Positions 1 to 7,103 of a stretch of DNA of 10,501 nt are shown piece after piece. The stretch is from CAIZGX01 sp039805165 (GTDB lineage Bacteria; Bacteroidota; Bacteroidia; Flavobacteriales_D; Sanyastnellaceae). Below the pieces are notes generated by a model. It was not told the origin of the DNA. It ran no database searches and worked only from the letters and a program-made list of their open reading frames with translations. The stretch's first letter is position 1; every line of letters starts with the position of its first letter. The stretch is from positions 1-10,501 of the forward strand of contig JBDLUS010000141.1 in the NCBI GenBank assembly GCA_039805165.1. The letters are read 5' to 3'. Made by a program: the position numbers and the translations under genes.

Positions 1-65
1 ATGCAATTTATTCGCTTTACTTCGTTACGACATTTGCACTGTTGTCTTCAACATAAAAATTAGAA
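1..65 (+). promoter_or_regulatory. AT-rich leader of porX, possible promoter
   Basis: This stretch holds the region just before porX. The closest match to a Bacteroidota -7 box (TAnnTTTG) is GACATTTG at 29-36, with TTTA at 7-10 in the -33 position 18 bases upstream. Both boxes carry a mismatch, so this is a weak prediction. All forward frames are short and I see no recognisable end of an upstream gene. The bases before the start codon are A-rich with no strong Shine-Dalgarno sequence. Confidence 0.3.
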
Positions 66-1625
66 ATGAATCCTGTAAAAATACTCTGGGCCGACGATGA
101 GATAGAATTGCTGAAACCGCATATTCTTTACCTCGAACAAAAAGGCTATGTGCTTACAACCGTGAACAACGGAAGGTCTGCAATCGATTGGGTGAAGAAG
201 GAATTCTTCGACATTGTTTTTCTAGATGAAAATATGCCTGGATTGAGCGGTTTGCAAGTGCTTCAGGACATGAAGGCAATTGACTCTTCGCTTCCGATTG
301 TTATGATAACCAAGAGTGAAGAAGAGCACATTATGGAAGATGCCATTGGCTCGAAAATTTCCGATTATCTCATTAAGCCCGTTAATCCAAATCAGATTCT
401 ACTGACCATAAAAAAGAATCTCGACGAAAAACGTTTGGTAAGCGAGAAGACCACCAACGATTATCGTCAAGAGTTTCGTGAAATCAGTATGCAGCTCGGA
501 CAGCGCATGAATGCTGAAGAGTGGAAGAATTTCTTCAAGAAAATGACCTACTGGTCGCAAGAACTTCGCGGTTCGGACGATGAAGGCATGAATGAAATTT
601 TCAAGACGCAACGAAGAGAGGCGAACGAGCAATTCTCGAAATTCATAAAGCAGAATTATCTCGATTGGATGAAAGATTTTTCGAAGGCGCCTTTGCTTTC
701 GAACTCGGTTTTTCGTCAGCGTGTTGCGCCTTTGGTTGCTTCAGCGAAAGCCGATGAATCTGTTTTCATGTTGGTCATAGACAACTTGCGTTACGACCAA
801 TGGAAGACGCTTATTCCACACATAAAACCGTTTTACAGAATTGAAGAAGAAGACTTGTTCTTCAGCATTCTTCCTACAGCCACGCATTATGCGCGCAATG
901 CCCTGTTCTCTGGATTAATGCCTTCGGAGATGCAAAAGCTTTATCCGAATTGGTGGAAGAGTGAAGAAGATGAGGGTGGAAAAAATATGCACGAAGAGGA
1001 TTTCCTTGGTGCTCAATTGAAGCGCTTGGGTCTCGATGTGAAGTGGTCGTACAACAAGATTACAAATTATCATGCTGGAAAAAAACTAGCAGATTCTTTC
1101 ACGAATTTGTTGAAGAACAACTTGAATGTGATCGTCTACAACTTCGTGGATATGCTTAGTCATGCCCGCACCGAAATGGATGTGATTAAAGAGCTTGCAG
1201 ACGACGAGCCGGCATACCTTTCCCTAACCGAAAGTTGGTTCGAGCACAGCGCACTTCTTGAAATGCTGAAGCATTTGTCTGAAAAGAAATGCAAGGTAAT
1301 TATCACCACAGACCACGGAACAGTGCGTGTGGAAAATCCAATTCGCATTGTGGGAGATCGCGCAACGAACTCGAACTTACGCTACAAAGCCGGAAGAAAT
1401 CTCGATTACAACCCGAAGGAAGTTTTTGAAATTCGCAATCCGAGCGAAGCACACTTGCCGAAGCAAAATATTAGCACAGCATACGTATTCGCAACGAACA
1501 ACGATTTCTTCGTTTATCCGAACAACTACAATCAATTCATGAACTACTACCAAAATACCTTTCAGCACGGGGGTATTTCGTTAGAGGAAATGATTATTCC
1601 ATTCATTGTTTTACAATCGAAGTAA
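66..1625 (+). CDS. porX: PorX: response regulator with PglZ/alkaline-phosphatase-type effector domain
   Basis: This is a cytoplasmic two-component regulator of the PorX family, known in Porphyromonas gingivalis and Flavobacterium to work with the histidine kinase PorY and to control the type IX secretion system. Residues 1-119 are a receiver domain with the acidic pair D10/D11, the phospho-acceptor D54, T82 and K104 all present. Residues about 120-230 are a helical linker. From about 232 to the end lies a PglZ/alkaline phosphatase-like domain: metal-site D239 in VIDNLRYD, the LPTAT motif with T271 as likely nucleophile, D362 and H366 in FVDMLSH, D416 and H417 in TTDHGT, and H501 near the end. 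This domain has been reported to hydrolyse oligonucleotide substrates in P. gingivalis PorX. The 519-residue length is usual for the family and no active-site residue is missing. It ends one base before tsaE, so the two are probably co-transcribed. PorY is not in the window. Confidence 0.95.
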   Translation: MNPVKILWADDEIELLKPHILYLEQKGYVLTTVNNGRSAIDWVKKEFFDIVFLDENMPGLSGLQVLQDMKAIDSSLPIVMITKSEEEHIMEDAIGSKISDYLIKPVNPNQILLTIKKNLDEKRLVSEKTTNDYRQEFREISMQLGQRMNAEEWKNFFKKMTYWSQELRGSDDEGMNEIFKTQRREANEQFSKFIKQNYLDWMKDFSKAPLLSNSVFRQRVAPLVASAKADESVFMLVIDNLRYDQWKTLIPHIKPFYRIEEEDLFFSILPTATHYARNALFSGLMPSEMQKLYPNWWKSEEDEGGKNMHEEDFLGAQLKRLGLDVKWSYNKITNYHAGKKLADSFTNLLKNNLNVIVYNFVDMLSHARTEMDVIKELADDEPAYLSLTESWFEHSALLEMLKHLSEKKCKVIITTDHGTVRVENPIRIVGDRATNSNLRYKAGRNLDYNPKEVFEIRNPSEAHLPKQNISTAYVFATNNDFFVYPNNYNQFMNYYQNTFQHGGISLEEMIIPFIVLQSK

Positions 1626-1626
1626 G

Positions 1627-2028
1627 ATGCAGCAGTTTGAGGTTTATTCATTGGAAGAGCTGGAATCATTGGCACAGCAATTCATTCAGAAACATCCTTC
1701 AGGAATATTTTGTGTGGAAGGAGAAATGGGTGCCGGCAAGACAACCTTCATATCGCTTGTTGCCAAATTATTGGGGGAAGAGAACACAAGTTCACCAACG
1801 TTCTCCTTGGTGAATGAGTATCACCTCGGAAACAACGAACGCATGTATCATTTCGACTTGTACCGTGTAAAATCAAAAGCCGAACTGCAAGAGTTCGGCT
1901 TCGAAGATTATCTATACGACGCTCGATATGTCTTCATCGAATGGCCAGAAGTGGCGTTCGACTATTTAGACAATCCTAATTTTCTTCACATTCGCGAAGA
2001 AGAAGGAAAGCGTGTTTTTGAATTTTAG
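1627..2028 (+). CDS. tsaE: TsaE, ATPase of the tRNA t6A37 threonylcarbamoylation complex
   Basis: TsaE is the small P-loop ATPase that works with TsaB and TsaD to place threonylcarbamoyl on A37 of ANN-decoding tRNAs. The 133-residue protein has the Walker A motif GEMGAGKTT at residues 32-40, the family signature SPTFSLVNEY from 56, the HFDLYR motif at 75-80, and IEWPE at 104-108 in the Walker B-like position. All are intact and the length is typical. I chose the ATG at 1627, one base after the porX stop codon. An in-frame TTG at 1606 inside porX could add seven residues but has no support. The tight spacing suggests translation coupled to porX. The stop codon overlaps that of the opposing small membrane protein gene by four bases. 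TsaB and TsaD are not in the window. Confidence 0.95.
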   Translation: MQQFEVYSLEELESLAQQFIQKHPSGIFCVEGEMGAGKTTFISLVAKLLGEENTSSPTFSLVNEYHLGNNERMYHFDLYRVKSKAELQEFGFEDYLYDARYVFIEWPEVAFDYLDNPNFLHIREEEGKRVFEF

Positions 2029-2330
2029 TGAGAACCTTTGTGAGCTGGAGCAACTTCAGGAGCTGCTTCTACCACAACTTTCGCCTCTTCAACTTTAGCA
2101 CCTTCAGCAGCGTGCGCAACAGCAGCATGAGCCGCAGTATCTGCAGCAGCTTTGTGGTCTTCGTGTTTCACTTCTTCAACTTCTTTCGCAGGAACAGAAC
2201 CTGGAAGTTTTGTCATTGGCACTGCAGCGTTGTTGTTAATGTTAACGAACATTAATGTTAAAATAGCAGCAATTGGAACAATCAACCATAAGAAGAATGA
2301 GCTTTGCTTTGGAGAATCTGAATGTGACAT
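2025..2330 (-). CDS. Small single-pass membrane protein with Ala/Glu/Lys/His-rich tail, function unknown
   Basis: I do not recognise this 101-residue protein. It starts with a short hydrophilic segment (MSHSDSPKQSS), followed by one transmembrane segment at about residues 12-30 (FFLWLIVPIAAILTLMFV), a short Pro-containing spacer, and a low-complexity tail (about 45-101) built from Ala, Glu, Lys, Val and eight or so His, ending HKGSH. The positive-inside pattern is weak, but an N-in orientation with a periplasmic tail is the simplest reading. The reading frame stays open upstream to 2378. I chose the ATG at 2330 because a good Bacteroidota promoter overlaps that upstream extension, which would leave about 13 nt of leader. 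The N-terminal hydrophobic stretch vaguely recalls the first segment of Bacteroidota ExbB/TolQ-like proteins, but the rest of that family is absent; this is only an impression. Its stop codon overlaps that of tsaE. Confidence 0.8.
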   Translation of the reverse strand: MSHSDSPKQSSFFLWLIVPIAAILTLMFVNINNNAAVPMTKLPGSVPAKEVEEVKHEDHKAAADTAAHAAVAHAAEGAKVEEAKVVVEAAPEVAPAHKGSH

Positions 2331-2348
2331 AGTTTTTATTTTGCGGTT

Positions 2349-2379
2349 CAAAAATAGCAGATAATTCCAACCTTTCAAA
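2349..2379 (-). promoter_or_regulatory. Bacteroidota-type promoter for the small membrane protein gene
   Basis: Read on the minus strand, TTTG (2379-2376) is followed after exactly 19 bases by TATTTTTG (2356-2349), which matches the Bacteroidota TTTG / TAnnTTTG consensus in both boxes and in spacing. Transcription would start near 2343, about 13 nt before the ATG at 2330. The -33 box lies within a second copy of TATTTTTG (2383-2376), so two identical 8-mers sit 27 bp apart. Confidence 0.65.
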
Positions 2380-2425
2380 AATAATAAGCAAGGTTTCGTA
2401 ACTTCGAAGATGAGAATACTCAGCT

Positions 2426-3646
2426 ATGGCCCTTTCTAAAAAACATTTTCACTCCATTGCGCTCGAAACGGCGCTGTCTCCGCAAGAAGAAATGCTGCAC
2501 GTTGGAAAGAACATGCAACGTTTAACCATTGGCATTCCAAAGGAAACCTCTTTTCAAGAACGTCGCGTGGCTCTTGCTCCTGAAAGTGTTGGTTTATTGG
2601 TGAGCCGAGGTCACGATGTGATCATCGAATCTGGCGCTGGTAACGAGAGTAACTTTTTAGATCACGACTACAGCGAATGCGGCGCAACCATTGTGTACGA
2701 CCGCAAGCAAGTCTTTCAAGCCAACGTCATCATGAAAGTGGCACCGCCGAGCTTGGAAGAAATAGAGTTGATGCCCGGAAAGCAAACGCTTATTTCAGCA
2801 TTGAATTTACCTGTTCAATCGAAGGAGTGTTTCGTTCAACTTTCAGCAAAAAAAATCACAGCTATCGCCTGGGATTACATTCAAGATAAAAAAGGAATTT
2901 ACCCCATTGTTCGCGCAATGGCAGAAATAGCGGGCAATACGTCAATTATGCTCGCAGCCGAATACCTCAGTCATCACACTGGCGGAAGAGGCCTTATGCT
3001 CGGCGGAATAACCGGTGTTCGTCCAACAGAGGTAGTCATCATTGGCGCTGGAACGGTCGGTGAAAATGCAGCACGTGCTGCCCTCGGTTTGGGAGCAAGT
3101 GTGAAGCTTTTCGATAACAGTATTTATAAATTGAAACGCATTCAGAACGATTTGGGCGTTCACTTGTGGACCAGCACCATTCAACCTTCTGAACTTTCAC
3201 GTGCGTTGAAATACGCCGATGTGGTGATTGGAGCCATTCGCTCGAAGAAAGGAAGAACACCTGTTGTTGTTTCTGAGGAAATGGTTCAAGACATGAAAGA
3301 GGGAAGTGTGATTGTAGATGTGAGTATCGATCGCGGAGGATGTTTTGAAACGTCTGAAGTGACGAACCACGAGAACCCTACTTTCCGCAAGCACGGGGTA
3401 ATTCATTATTGTGTTCCGAACATTGCAGCGCGCGTTTCAAGAACTGCGTCTTATGCGCTTTCGAATATTTTCGCTCCTGTGATTTTAGATTTGGGTGACG
3501 AAGGTGGAATAGTGAATCTGATTCGAAATCAGAAAGGGTTCCGCAACGGAGTGTATCTCTATCACGGAACCCTTACCAATGAAGACATTGCCACAACCTT
3601 TGATTTGTCGTGGAAGCCTTTGGAATTGCTTATTGAGGCAATTTAA
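2426..3646 (+). CDS. ald: Alanine dehydrogenase family protein (Bacteroidota type)
   Basis: Members of this family reversibly deaminate L-alanine to pyruvate and ammonia with NAD in the cytoplasm. They share their fold with the alpha subunit of NAD(P) transhydrogenase. The 406-residue protein begins with about 32 extra residues before the core start LTIGIPKET. Visible core features are substrate-site R47 (in ERRVALAP) and K104 (in MKVAPPS), the NAD-binding GAGTVG at 207-212, and D302 in VSIDRGG. The position of the catalytic His96 of Mycobacterium tuberculosis Ald (FLHLA) is N127 here (ALNLP). I recall Bacteroidota homologues also lacking this His, so the activity may be altered and the name is by family only. 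The start ATG is preceded by an A/T-rich leader; TAACTTCG at 2399-2406 is a one-mismatch -7 box. Transhydrogenase alpha is less likely: there is no C-terminal membrane part and no beta subunit gene beside it. Confidence 0.85.
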   Translation: MALSKKHFHSIALETALSPQEEMLHVGKNMQRLTIGIPKETSFQERRVALAPESVGLLVSRGHDVIIESGAGNESNFLDHDYSECGATIVYDRKQVFQANVIMKVAPPSLEEIELMPGKQTLISALNLPVQSKECFVQLSAKKITAIAWDYIQDKKGIYPIVRAMAEIAGNTSIMLAAEYLSHHTGGRGLMLGGITGVRPTEVVIIGAGTVGENAARAALGLGASVKLFDNSIYKLKRIQNDLGVHLWTSTIQPSELSRALKYADVVIGAIRSKKGRTPVVVSEEMVQDMKEGSVIVDVSIDRGGCFETSEVTNHENPTFRKHGVIHYCVPNIAARVSRTASYALSNIFAPVILDLGDEGGIVNLIRNQKGFRNGVYLYHGTLTNEDIATTFDLSWKPLELLIEAI

Positions 3647-3671
3647 CAAAAAGCCCCACCGAAGTGAGGCT
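3645..3671 (-). terminator. Rho-independent terminator of gcvP
   Basis: On the minus strand an 8-bp stem (AGCCTCAC / GTGGGGCT, with one U-G wobble) closes the very stable C(UUCG)G tetraloop and is followed at once by TTTTTGTT. The stem begins 25 bases after the gcvP stop codon. Read on the plus strand the same hairpin has a C-A mismatch and no clear T run, so it serves gcvP much better than the ald-like gene. Confidence 0.88.
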
Positions 3672-3696
3672 GTTTGAAATGTGTTGTCTTTTGGAA

Positions 3697-6528
3697 TTAC
3701 ATGAACGCTTCCATTGGCGGACAAGTACAAACCAAGTTTCTATCTCCATAGGCGTTGTCTACACGACCCACGCTGGTCCAGAATTTATTTTCACGAAGAC
3801 CAGGCATTGGATAAGCAGCAGCACTGCGAGAATAAGAATGGTTCCATTCGTCTGCAGTTAATTCTTGCGCTGTGTGTGGAGCCATTTTCAACAAGTTATC
3901 TTGTTTGTCGGCTGCACCGCTTTCAACATCTAAAATCTCTTTTTTAATTTGAATCATTGCATCGCAGAAACGATCCATTTCAACCAATGGCTCACTTTCG
4001 GTTGGTTCAACCATTAATGTTCCTGCTACAGGGAAAGATACAGTTGGCGCGTGGAATCCGTAGTCCATTAAACGCTTCGCAATGTCTTCCACTTCAACCC
4101 CGAAAGATTTAAATGAACGACAATCCAAAATCATTTCATGGGCAACGTGTCCGTTCGTTCCGGTATAAAGAACATCGTAATGACCTTTCAAACGTGCCTT
4201 CATGTAGTTCGCGTTGAAGATTGCAACTTTCGTTGCATCTGCCAATCCGTCGAATCCTAACATCTTAATGTATCCGTATGAAATCAATAAGATCAATGCG
4301 CTTCCGAATGGCGCAGCACTCACTCCGTTAATTCCGTTTTCACCGCCGGTTTTCACAAATACGTTTGAAGGAAGGAAAGGCTTTAAGTGAGCAGCAACAC
4401 CAATAGGGCCCATGCCAGGACCGCCACCTCCGTGAGGAATAGCGAAGGTCTTGTGTAAGTTCAAGTGACAAACGTCTGCGCCAATGTTACCCGGATTGGT
4501 AAGACCAACCTGAGCGTTCATGTTTGCACCGTCCATGTATACTTGTCCGCCGTTGGCGTGAATAATATCTGTAATCTCGTTAATGGCTTCTTCGAATACC
4601 CCGTGTGTTGAAGGGTAAGTCACCATTAATGCAGCAAGGTTGTCTTTGTGAAGCTCAGCCTTCTCGCGAAGATCAGCAACGTCTACGTTTCCGTTTTCGT
4701 CACATTTGGTTACCACTACGGTTAATCCAGCCATTACCGCAGATGCCGGATTTGTTCCGTGTGCAGAAGATGGAATGATACAAATGTTACGGTGATGATC
4801 ACCGCGACTGCGATGGTAGGCCATGATTACTAATAATCCAGATAACTCACCTTGTGCACCTGAGTTCGGTTGAAGAGATACTCCAGCGAAACCAGTACAC
4901 TCGCACAAATCTTTCTCAAGTTCTACCAACATCTTTTGGTAACCTGCGGTTTGATTCGCTGGCGCGAAAGGATGAATGCTATTGAACTCTGGCCAAGACA
5001 ATGGAATCATCTCGCTCGTAGCATTCAATTTCATGGTACATGATCCCAATGGAATCATTGCATGTGCCAATGACAAGTCTTTGTTCTCTAGCTTCTTCAT
5101 GTAACGCAACATCTCAGTTTCACTGTGATGAGAGTTGAAATGAGGATGAGTCATGTAAGAAGAAGTTCTCTCCATTGAACCGAATGAACATTCGGTAGTT
5201 AAACTAACCGATCCTTCTTTTCCAGTTAGAATGAAATACAATTCATTCAAATCTGCAGGCTTCGTTCCTTCATTCAATGAAAGACTCACTCCGCCTGCAT
5301 GGAAGTACATGTTTACGTTTTTAGCAGCTGCACGCTCTTGAATACCTGCGTCTGCAGAAGAAATGGTTAACGTGTCGTAGAACGAAGTGTTCACTACGTT
5401 CACTCCCGTGCTCACCAAGGCGTTGCGCAATGAATGCGTGTACGTGTGAATGCGCGTTGCAATGCTCTTCACGCCTTTCGGCCCGTGGTATACGCCATAC
5501 ATAGAAGCCATTACAGCTAACAAGGCCTGAGCAGTACAAATATTTGAAGTTGCTTTTTCTCTACGAATGTGTTGCTCACGCGTTTGAAGCGCCATGCGAT
5601 AAGCGGTGTTACCGTGACGATCTTTCGATACACCAATGATACGTCCTGGCATGTTGCGCTTGAAATCTTCTTTCGTTGCGAAGAAGGCAGCGTGTGGCCC
5701 GCCGAATCCCATTGGAACACCGAAACGTTGTGAGTTACCGAAGCATAAATCAGCACCCCACTCACCCGGAGGTGTTAAAGTTGCCAATGCCATTAAATCA
5801 GATGCTACAGAAACGTAAACATCGTTTGCATGCGCACCTTCACAGAACAATGAATAATCTTCAACACTTCCTTCAGCATTCGGGAATTGAACACAAGCAC
5901 CGAAAAACTCTGGAGTAAATACGTGTGTCTTGTAATCGCCAATCACCAACTCAATACCTAAGTGGAAGGCACGTCCTTTCAATACATCAATGGTTTGAGG
6001 ATAAGTCTTCGCATCAACAAAATACTTGTTCGCACCCGCTTGCTCTTTCGCTCTAGAACGGCTGTGGAAGAACAAAATCATGGCTTCAGCACCAGCAGTT
6101 CCTTCATCTAACAAACTCGCGTTTGCAATAGGCAATGAAGTAAGGTCGGTAACCATAGTTTGGAAGTTCAACAGCGCCTCTAAACGTCCTTGAGCAATCT
6201 CTGCTTGATAAGGAGTATAGGCGGTATACCATCCTGGATTTTCGAAAATATTTCTTAGAATTACTGTAGGAGTAAGAGTTGGGTGATAACCCAATCCGAT
6301 GTAGTTTTTCGCAACCACATTCATTTTTCCCAATTCCCAAATGTGACTTAAATACTCGTCTTCGCTTAACGCGGCCGAGACATTTAACGGAGACTTCAAG
6401 CGAATGTGCGCTGGAACTGTCTCGTTAATCAATTGGTCAATAGAGTTCACACCAATGGTTTGTAACATGTGTGATACTTCTTCTTGGCGAGGGCCGTTGT
6501 GGCGATCTCTGAAATTAGTAGATGACAT
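3697..6528 (-). CDS. gcvP: Glycine dehydrogenase (decarboxylating), P protein of the glycine cleavage system
   Basis: GcvP is the PLP-dependent subunit that decarboxylates glycine and passes the aminomethyl group to the lipoyl arm of GcvH, feeding one-carbon units into tetrahydrofolate via GcvT. The 943-residue length is that of the fused bacterial P protein with both halves. The N-terminal half starts with the family signature RHNGPR (usually RHIGPR) and contains SLLDEGTAGAEAM. The C-terminal half has GSCTMKLN at 495-502, then HLNLHKTF with the PLP lysine K693, followed by the glycine-rich loop GGGGPGMGP at 700-708. No frameshift or missing motif is visible. gcvT and gcvH are not in the window, as is common in Bacteroidota where these genes are scattered. 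It is convergent with the ald-like gene and ends in its own terminator, so it is likely monocistronic. The ATG at 6528 fits the family start. Confidence 0.97.
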   Translation of the reverse strand: MSSTNFRDRHNGPRQEEVSHMLQTIGVNSIDQLINETVPAHIRLKSPLNVSAALSEDEYLSHIWELGKMNVVAKNYIGLGYHPTLTPTVILRNIFENPGWYTAYTPYQAEIAQGRLEALLNFQTMVTDLTSLPIANASLLDEGTAGAEAMILFFHSRSRAKEQAGANKYFVDAKTYPQTIDVLKGRAFHLGIELVIGDYKTHVFTPEFFGACVQFPNAEGSVEDYSLFCEGAHANDVYVSVASDLMALATLTPPGEWGADLCFGNSQRFGVPMGFGGPHAAFFATKEDFKRNMPGRIIGVSKDRHGNTAYRMALQTREQHIRREKATSNICTAQALLAVMASMYGVYHGPKGVKSIATRIHTYTHSLRNALVSTGVNVVNTSFYDTLTISSADAGIQERAAAKNVNMYFHAGGVSLSLNEGTKPADLNELYFILTGKEGSVSLTTECSFGSMERTSSYMTHPHFNSHHSETEMLRYMKKLENKDLSLAHAMIPLGSCTMKLNATSEMIPLSWPEFNSIHPFAPANQTAGYQKMLVELEKDLCECTGFAGVSLQPNSGAQGELSGLLVIMAYHRSRGDHHRNICIIPSSAHGTNPASAVMAGLTVVVTKCDENGNVDVADLREKAELHKDNLAALMVTYPSTHGVFEEAINEITDIIHANGGQVYMDGANMNAQVGLTNPGNIGADVCHLNLHKTFAIPHGGGGPGMGPIGVAAHLKPFLPSNVFVKTGGENGINGVSAAPFGSALILLISYGYIKMLGFDGLADATKVAIFNANYMKARLKGHYDVLYTGTNGHVAHEMILDCRSFKSFGVEVEDIAKRLMDYGFHAPTVSFPVAGTLMVEPTESEPLVEMDRFCDAMIQIKKEILDVESGAADKQDNLLKMAPHTAQELTADEWNHSYSRSAAAYPMPGLRENKFWTSVGRVDNAYGDRNLVCTCPPMEAFM

Positions 6529-6548
6529 ACATTTTGTCTTTAGGTCAG

Positions 6549-6578
6549 CAAATATAGGTTACGCCTTTCAGTACAAAA
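6549..6578 (-). promoter_or_regulatory. Probable gcvP promoter
   Basis: On the minus strand TATATTTG (6556-6549) matches the TAnnTTTG -7 consensus exactly. TTTTG (6578-6574) lies 17 bases upstream, slightly closer than the usual 19-21. Transcription would begin near 6543, giving a leader of about 15 nt. I see no glycine riboswitch; the 89-base intergenic region is too short to hold one. Confidence 0.5.
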
Positions 6579-6602
6579 TACAAGATTTTTATCAAGGTGT
6601 TG

Positions 6603-6610
6603 TACTTTTG
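6603..6610 (+). promoter_or_regulatory. Possible -7 box of msrC
   Basis: TACTTTTG matches TAnnTTTG exactly, but no TTG is found at the expected -33 position. It ends only seven bases before the msrC ATG at 6618, so a transcript from here would be leaderless or nearly so. Confidence 0.35.
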
Positions 6611-6617
6611 AACTTCT

Positions 6618-7103
6618 ATGTCTGAATTACCAACTATTTCGAAAGCGCTTTCGAAGGAAAAACGCTACAAAGCCGCTTGCGCTCAGGCTTTTGCATTGTG
6701 TAACGGCGAGCCTAATTTTATTGCCAAAGCCGGAAATGTCATGGCTTTACTCAAAGAAAATTTCGATTTCCTGTGGGTGGGCATCTATATCGTGAACAAC
6801 AACTCGCTGAATCTCTTTGTTTTTCAAGGCCCTGTTGCCTGCACACAGATCGAGCACGGCAAGGGAGTTTGCGGAACTTCATGGGCCAATGGGGCTTCCA
6901 TTATTGTTCCCAATGTAGATGAATTTCCCGGACACATTGCGTGCAGCAGCGCTTCGAAAAGTGAAATTGTAGTGCCTATTGTGAAAGGAAATGAGGTAAT
7001 TGGTGTGTTAGATGTAGACAGTTCACACCTCGATTTTTTCGATGAAGATGATCTAACCGGCTTGGAAGAAATAGCCAATATTTTAGCGAATGAAGTTTTT
7101 TAA
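6618..7103 (+). CDS. msrC: Free methionine-(R)-sulfoxide reductase (GAF domain, fRMsr)
   Basis: fRMsr reduces the R form of free (not protein-bound) methionine sulfoxide in the cytoplasm, using thioredoxin as reductant. The 161-residue protein is one GAF domain, the usual size. The redox cysteines are C75 (VACTQI), C85 (KGVCGTSW) and C109 (HIACSSAS). Their spacing of 10 and 24 residues matches C84, C94 and C118 of E. coli YebR/MsrC. The core strands IIVPNVDEFPGH and EIVVPI, and the ending VIGVLDVDS-HLDFFDEDD, fit the family. These three cysteines separate it from sensory GAF proteins. It is divergent from gcvP. Its last 14 bases overlap the start of the Ig-like lipoprotein gene, suggesting co-transcription and coupled translation, though no functional link between the two is evident. 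Confidence 0.93.
   Translation: MSELPTISKALSKEKRYKAACAQAFALCNGEPNFIAKAGNVMALLKENFDFLWVGIYIVNNNSLNLFVFQGPVACTQIEHGKGVCGTSWANGASIIVPNVDEFPGHIACSSASKSEIVVPIVKGNEVIGVLDVDSSHLDFFDEDDLTGLEEIANILANEVF

Noticed and set aside
1..65. C-terminal end of an upstream gene
   Set aside because: Short open stretches exist, but the segment is too short to recognise and looks like an AT-rich leader.
1606..1626. In-frame TTG start for tsaE, seven codons upstream
   Set aside because: It lies inside porX, TTG is rare as a start, and the ATG at 1627 fits the family start and follows the porX stop codon directly.
2028..2364. Two plus-strand open frames of 70-75 codons opposite the small membrane protein gene
   Set aside because: They are Ser/Phe/Arg-rich mirror images of the Ala/Glu-rich gene, with no recognisable domain or start signal.
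2331..2378. Upstream extension of the small membrane protein gene by 16 codons
   Set aside because: The predicted promoter overlaps this stretch and the extension is not a sensible signal or membrane segment.
5321..5918. Several open frames of 60-82 codons on both strands inside gcvP
   Set aside because: They lie within intact gcvP, have atypical composition and show no protein features; they are shadows of the real gene.
6529..6617. Glycine riboswitch upstream of gcvP
   Set aside because: The intergenic region is only 89 bases, lacks the paired-aptamer length, and carries a promoter close to the start codon.
7090..7103. Programmed frameshift at the T6 run fusing msrC to the lipoprotein gene
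   Set aside because: A fusion would bury the lipoprotein signal peptide inside a cytoplasmic enzyme, and simple overlap explains the arrangement.
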